64,000 nucleotides of DNA, from positions 1-64,000 of the forward strand of contig NW_019775469.1 in the NCBI RefSeq assembly GCF_001039355.2, given 5' to 3'. The first letter of the stretch is position 1. The number at the start of each line of letters is the position of its first letter. Below, piece by piece: positions 58,801 to 64,000 of this stretch. This DNA comes from Lingula anatina. Taxonomy: Eukaryota; Brachiopoda; Lingulata; Lingulida; Lingulidae. Both the position numbers and the translations under genes were made by a program. The notes beneath the pieces were generated by a model. That model was not told where the DNA came from. It saw only the letters and a list, made by a program, of their open reading frames with translations, and ran no database searches.

Positions 58801-60132
58801 TGCTTCTTCATAATTGCCTTCCATATCAAGATGCAGAAAAACCACACCATATTTCTATGTGTATTTATATATATATATATTCTCATGTATAAGAACAATC
58901 AAGCAAATAATTTTGTACAAGGTGGGTGGGCAAAATGAATCATGTGGTGACTGTTTGGAAATCTCATTAAATATTGTCTAACTCTTCCTTTTTTTATTAA
59001 ACATAGCTTCCTTTTACAGTAACACTGCCTTGTTTTCTAAATTTCTAAAATTTTTCTAAATTTAATCCTTTTTAGTAGACTTTGTCCTCAAAATATGCAT
59101 TTCTTCTATAAAGGATACAAGCTGTTAAGAATAAATTGAATATTAATCAAATATGCTTTAATCAGTTCAATTAAGAGCTAATTACATGGATGGCCCATAT
59201 GCAACAGGTTTTATACTAGTGCAATCAACCTCTATGAATGGACCAAGATAATGAGTTGCTCATATCACTGAAAGAACATGTTCTTCTCTTATCATTTGCA
59301 TCTGTGTCTTCAACTTATTCACTTCCTCCATCATTCCTCTTAAATCTAAACATGAGGCCATCTTTCAGAAGTGATCTCAGTTTAAAAGAGATGAAGATAA
59401 ATGTTTACATGTAATGTGACATCCCACAGCTTTCTTTTGTGGGGGCCCTGCTTCCTTTAGGCAGTGCAATTTATTCAAAATTTATTCAGTATTCAACTTA
59501 TTGTGTTGCCTTCTTATAGGGATGATAGTACCTCATGGCATAATACAGATTTTGAATAAAACTTTCCATGATCATATGTCAGCATGTGCTTTTAATTTCC
59601 TTTTTCCAATCCTCACTTACTGTTTTTTTTAATCAGATAACAGTAAAAATATTTTCATATTTATAATGTGAGGTATTTTAAATTCACTTTCCTTTTCTAT
59701 CAACCCACAGCTAAAATCCAACCTTAGGGTAACAAATATTGAACCACAAAAAGATCAAATATTTCAATTAAAAATACTAAGCTGTTGAAATGAGAACAAG
59801 GTAGTAACATTTAGTCCGTGTTGAAAAACTGTGATTAGATCAAACACACAAAACAAACAATAAAGGCTCCCTAAGAGCAATCAGACCACTGATTGGCTAA
59901 TAACCTGATCAAACTACACAGCAGCTGTTCCAAGATGTATAATTCTCAGGGATGAATGCCGTTACAGTGAGGGGGCTTGTTGATCCTGGCTTATTCGCCT
60001 TATTTTGATTCCTGAGACTCATCACCTGAGTAAACACTGGCAGTTTACTACACCTACTCAACATTCTACCCAACACATGCTCCCATGTTTGTAAATCTCT
60101 GATATACTGGTATTTGCTGTTTAATTTTCAAT

Positions 60133-60134
<2 letters not shown>

Positions 60135-60163
<29 letters not shown>

Positions 60164-60164
60164 T
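60135..60164 (+). repeat. (AAAG)n microsatellite
   Basis: About seven AAAG units. Confidence 0.9.
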
Positions 60165-60798
60165 TTGATGTCATCCCCCTTCTTTTTTTTTGGGGGGGGG
60201 GGGAGGTATCCAATGGTTCAAATAATTCAAACAAATATTGAAGTCTTTGAACTGCTTAGCACAATGGTGTTAAAATTTTTCTGTTCCATTAACAAAATGT
60301 AGCATCTTTAACAAGTGGAAAACAAAAAATTTTCACTACTATTCAACCCATAGTAAGTAGAGGGTTTAGATACACCATGTTTCATACACCTAAAGACCCT
60401 TAACACTTCACTATAACTATCAAGACCTATATAGATGTAGGGTATCATTAAGTATAGATAGCAAAAGATCAATCATTAATTACTCACACCAAAATGACAG
60501 CATCCTTACAAAATTATCAATGACAAGAGCATACCTATCTAGCTACACAGACTAATTCCCTAAAACCTCTCAAAGAATCGGTTATTAATCTTTCTTGTTT
60601 ATGTATCTACACATGTATGTATTTATACACACAAGGTGTCAGTCTCACAGGTTAAAGAAGGAAGAGAGCAGTGTGAGGTATTTTGTTGCCTTGTCTGCTC
60701 TTATTGATATCTCGGGTATCATCTCCTGAGGTGTAAGGTGATACCTAGACAGTAACAGGTTGTATGAATGAGGTATACAGCAGAGTAAGAAAAATAAA

Positions 60799-60838
60799 GA
60801 GAGAGAGAGAGAGAGGGGAGAGAGAGAGAGACAGAGAG
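60799..60838 (+). repeat. Imperfect (GA)n microsatellite
   Basis: GA units with a short GGGG interruption and a final ACAG. Confidence 0.85.
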
Positions 60839-63594
60839 GTTTTTGTGGGTTACATTTCTAACAAAATGGAATACCACTTCTTAAATAGTGTGGATCTATT
60901 AAGACAGTAAAGCAAAGACCGAAAATACACACAGGTCCTAATTACAAATACATATCTCTAAAATTTTTCATTGTCACCAGAGGCATACATACAGTGCGTG
61001 ATTTGCATGTATCTTGCACGTCTTCTCTCAAGGTACGTATTAAATGGGCTTTCAGTCCTATGTCTCTCTCTTCAGAAAATTATTCATGACACGTCCTTTA
61101 AATCATAGGCTGCTGCCCCTGAGGACTGATAAGGCCATTCTAACATAGTATAATATATACAGGTCTGTTCCATTAATTTCACCCTAGCCTGCAAGTTTGT
61201 AGCTACCAGCTATACCACTGTGCAGTGAACTAGTGTAATGAGTGCATAGCTTTTCACTCACTGTCAATGCTAAATTTCACCTAAATGCCGCCTTATTTAC
61301 TATAATCAAGCAAAGGAACAGTGGGACAAACAATCAAAAGTTACGAGCACTGGGCTAACGCAAGGCAGCTGAGGCGGAGCACACAATATGTTTATGAATT
61401 AAGTAAACATGTGGCTTAACACAGGGACTACTTTTTTTCTTTCAGACAAATCATGCTGCATGAAACATGGCTATAATAAGCAAAGATTGAAAAGTATGCA
61501 CATTCAGCTGATGATTTATCACACTACTAGATGGGACTTGTATTCTGTGTCGAATTCAAAAAAGATTGTTGTATTTTAAGCCTTTGATGTACAAGTAGTG
61601 CTTTCTTCTCTTATTTTACGACACAGAAATATATTGTTCACCTTAGACCTTTTTCCTTTAGGGTAAACACCACAACATCTTTCCATGGGAGATATTGCCA
61701 AAAAAAAGGACATTAGTAAGGCAATTACAAAGCTCCAGTCGCAAGTTTTTTCACCTGTGTGAAAATTACACAACTTTTATGCTGCTGCTTATCTAAATTC
61801 ATGACTGATGTCGAATCTATTTTGTCATCCCAAATTTGTGTCATACACATTAATCAAGTCCAAATCACTCTTGTATCAATAAATTCATTTTTCAGGGCAG
61901 TGCCATTTTTTGTCAAACATTCCAAAAATATCACAGTACAAAATATACAGCAGCAAGGAAATCATGAAATTTTATACTGTATCCAACTATTAGGAGCTCT
62001 CGTCAAAATGGCACCCGTCATTTCCCCTACTCCCACAGGTCATGAGAATGAAAACGGAATGCTTATCTTTACCTAACCCCTGCCCTTAAACAAGCATATG
62101 AAAATCTCTTCTCTTATTCTCTTACATGATCTCTTTACACCTTTCTCTGGTGCGTGGCCTGCACAGCCAATGGAAGGTGTTCTGCTAATGGCCGTGTCCA
62201 AACGACATGTCAAAACAGCAATTTCCAAACAAATTATTATTAAAGATAACACTGACATAAAGCCTACCGTTCTGAAATTTAAAAGCCTCATTTTGGATTT
62301 TGTTTAGAGTACTAATATTTATTTTTTGGTAGTTTACAGAGACAGACAGTTGGTTGCCTGGTTGAATGGTAATATTACTTATAGTCTCTGCTATGCAAAC
62401 CTGCAATTTTTATAAAAGTTCTTTGTAGGGAGTGTAACTGTTACAATGAGAAAGCAAGGAGTTTACTTCTGGGTGTTGAACTCACTAACATGCCATCGAG
62501 ATTTGAATTTTAATGGTTCCCGACTTGAACTTGTACCAACATATTTAATTTAATGTTGTGATTTTTCTTTTATTAATTCCAAAGCGGAGAAAAAAATTTT
62601 AATGGTCTCATGACGAACAGTGTCAGGGACAGATAAACAGTGCCCCCACTTTCTAGCCTAAAACTATACTGGTATGATAACTTTCCAAAATCCCTGCACA
62701 TTCTTAAAATTTCTATTTAATATTTTCAAGTATACCACTTTGGTCAAACAATAATTTATAACATTTTAAAGCAGGTGTCAGTAAATTGCTCGACGTAGGA
62801 CTATGTTGTCTTAAGCGCCTAACCTTTCACTTGTCTTTTAGACCTGCTCGAGAAAAATTGTTAAAATTCAGATCCTGCATATGGTGCCATTCTATCATGT
62901 CCACATGGGGGTGTGAAATATTGGGAACTGCCACCTTAACTTTCACCAACCATTACCACATTTCCCCTGACATTCTACTGGGACGGCCACCAGTCACTCG
63001 ACATGTTTCAACACCTCTTCAAGTCCAGTTTACACACACAGTTACCAACTGCTTCGCCAAATACAGGGCAACACAGCCAACCAAAAGAGGGAAATTGACA
63101 CTTTTCGAGAACATTCACAACAAAGTTGATCCGCTGACTACCTAGGCTGCATATCACATATGGCAAGCACTTGACAGTGGATCTGATAGTCTCTGGATCA
63201 CAGTGTTCTGAATGGGCCCTCAGTAAAAACTGGCGATAAACCACCAGGCAGTTGACTCAAAAGGTGTGTGAACGCTACTGACTCGGGAACAAACTTGGCA
63301 CCCGTCATCTCATCCTGGCCAGGCACACTTTAAAATCTGGCAAGGGAAAATTCTATGGCAACAAACTGAAGTGCTGTTTTTGATTTTTTTTCTTTACTGT
63401 GGAGAGAAAGAATGCTGACCAGCTTATGAGGTGAAGAAAAAGAAACTGGTCATCCATCAAACTCTGTCAGGTGGCTTTAGTTCTATCCTGTGGGAAAACT
63501 AAGACATCATGAGGGTGACAGAGGGGGATGTAGACATAGCATTCTGAATATTAATATTTTTCATGTGTGAATTGAGAGATATAATAGGATGGTT

Positions 63595-63596
<2 letters not shown>

Positions 63597-63641
<45 letters not shown>
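63597..63641 (+). repeat. (GA)n microsatellite
   Basis: About 22 uninterrupted GA units. Confidence 0.95.
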
Positions 63642-63643
<2 letters not shown>

Positions 63644-64000
63644 TATGCTGGGCACTTGTATGTATGTTACATCTTCCATGCAAAGTTTCAACGACTTCAG
63701 CACTTCGAATGAAAATTTATTCCCAATCCCATTTCAAGTTTTTCACCAGACATTTTCAGAAAAGTAAAAAAAAAGAGGCTCATTTTGTACATGACAACAA
63801 TTTTCCACCGCCTTATCTGGAAGGGAAGATAAAATCTAAACCAATGACTGGAATTATGAAGGAGGGCACTGACACTGCACTGATTCAGGTACTCCCAATG
63901 AACAAAAAATGGATAAATACCCGTATGCTGAATGTTTTTTCAAATCTTATGGATCAAAGTAACTTTTATCTCAACCAAACAACTTTGAAAATTCAGAATT

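Larger units (their letters stand above)
50036..64000 (-). other. Notch: Probable 5' intron of Notch, no exon recognised
   Basis: Fourteen kilobases upstream of the first recognised Notch exon. I looked on the minus strand for a signal-peptide exon and a half EGF ending one base short of a codon and found none. The stretch holds microsatellites, homopolymers and several denser, motif-rich blocks (see findings). Long first introns are usual in Notch genes. Confidence 0.55.

Noticed and set aside
61759-62076. 105-codon plus-strand frame
   Set aside because: No start context, splice or family evidence; low-complexity AT-rich surroundings.

Overview
This is animal genomic DNA. Genes are split by GT-AG introns, intergenic and intronic sequence is AT-rich, and there are many microsatellites and small transposon remnants. 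The Notch gene has the complete 36-EGF layout of bilaterians; its divergence and intron style suggest a lophotrochozoan, probably a mollusc, but the species cannot be fixed by reading alone. All splice sites were placed by eye; for the three main gene models codon phase was checked across every junction.

Layout. (1) 1982-6587, minus strand: a small 8-exon gene encoding a PUB-domain protein with a charged, probably coiled-coil tail. A foldback MITE and a G-quadruplex-like tract lie beyond its 3' end. (2) 11321-15897, plus strand: a 4-exon gene for a 239-residue secreted helical protein. It has a signal peptide, two close cysteine pairs, a helix-A-like and a helix-D-like segment, intron phases 1-0-0, a TATA-like box and a short 3'UTR with an AU-rich element. 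It reads as a class-I (IL-6/CNTF/CLCF1-type) four-helix cytokine and is the most unusual gene here. (3) Within and beside its introns are exon-like segments on the minus strand (14595-14709 is the best) and one plus-strand terminal-exon-like segment (18516-18626). They do not belong to the main models and may mark an interleaved antisense gene and an alternative end or another gene. (4) 20985-50035, minus strand: Notch, 32 coding exons giving 2449 visible residues: EGF1 (second half) to EGF36, three LNR repeats, NOD/NODP, transmembrane segment, RAM, ankyrin repeats, a poly-Gln region and a PEST tail with the WSSSSP motif. The exon or exons for the signal peptide and the first half of EGF1 were not found. 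(5) 50036-64000: no recognisable gene; most likely part of the long first intron of Notch, with several denser blocks that could be enhancers.

How the parts relate. Notch is a cell-surface receptor cut to release an intracellular transcription co-activator. The cytokine-like protein would be a secreted ligand for an unknown receptor. The PUB protein probably binds the p97/VCP ATPase. Nothing in the sequence shows that these three work together; they look like ordinary chromosomal neighbours.
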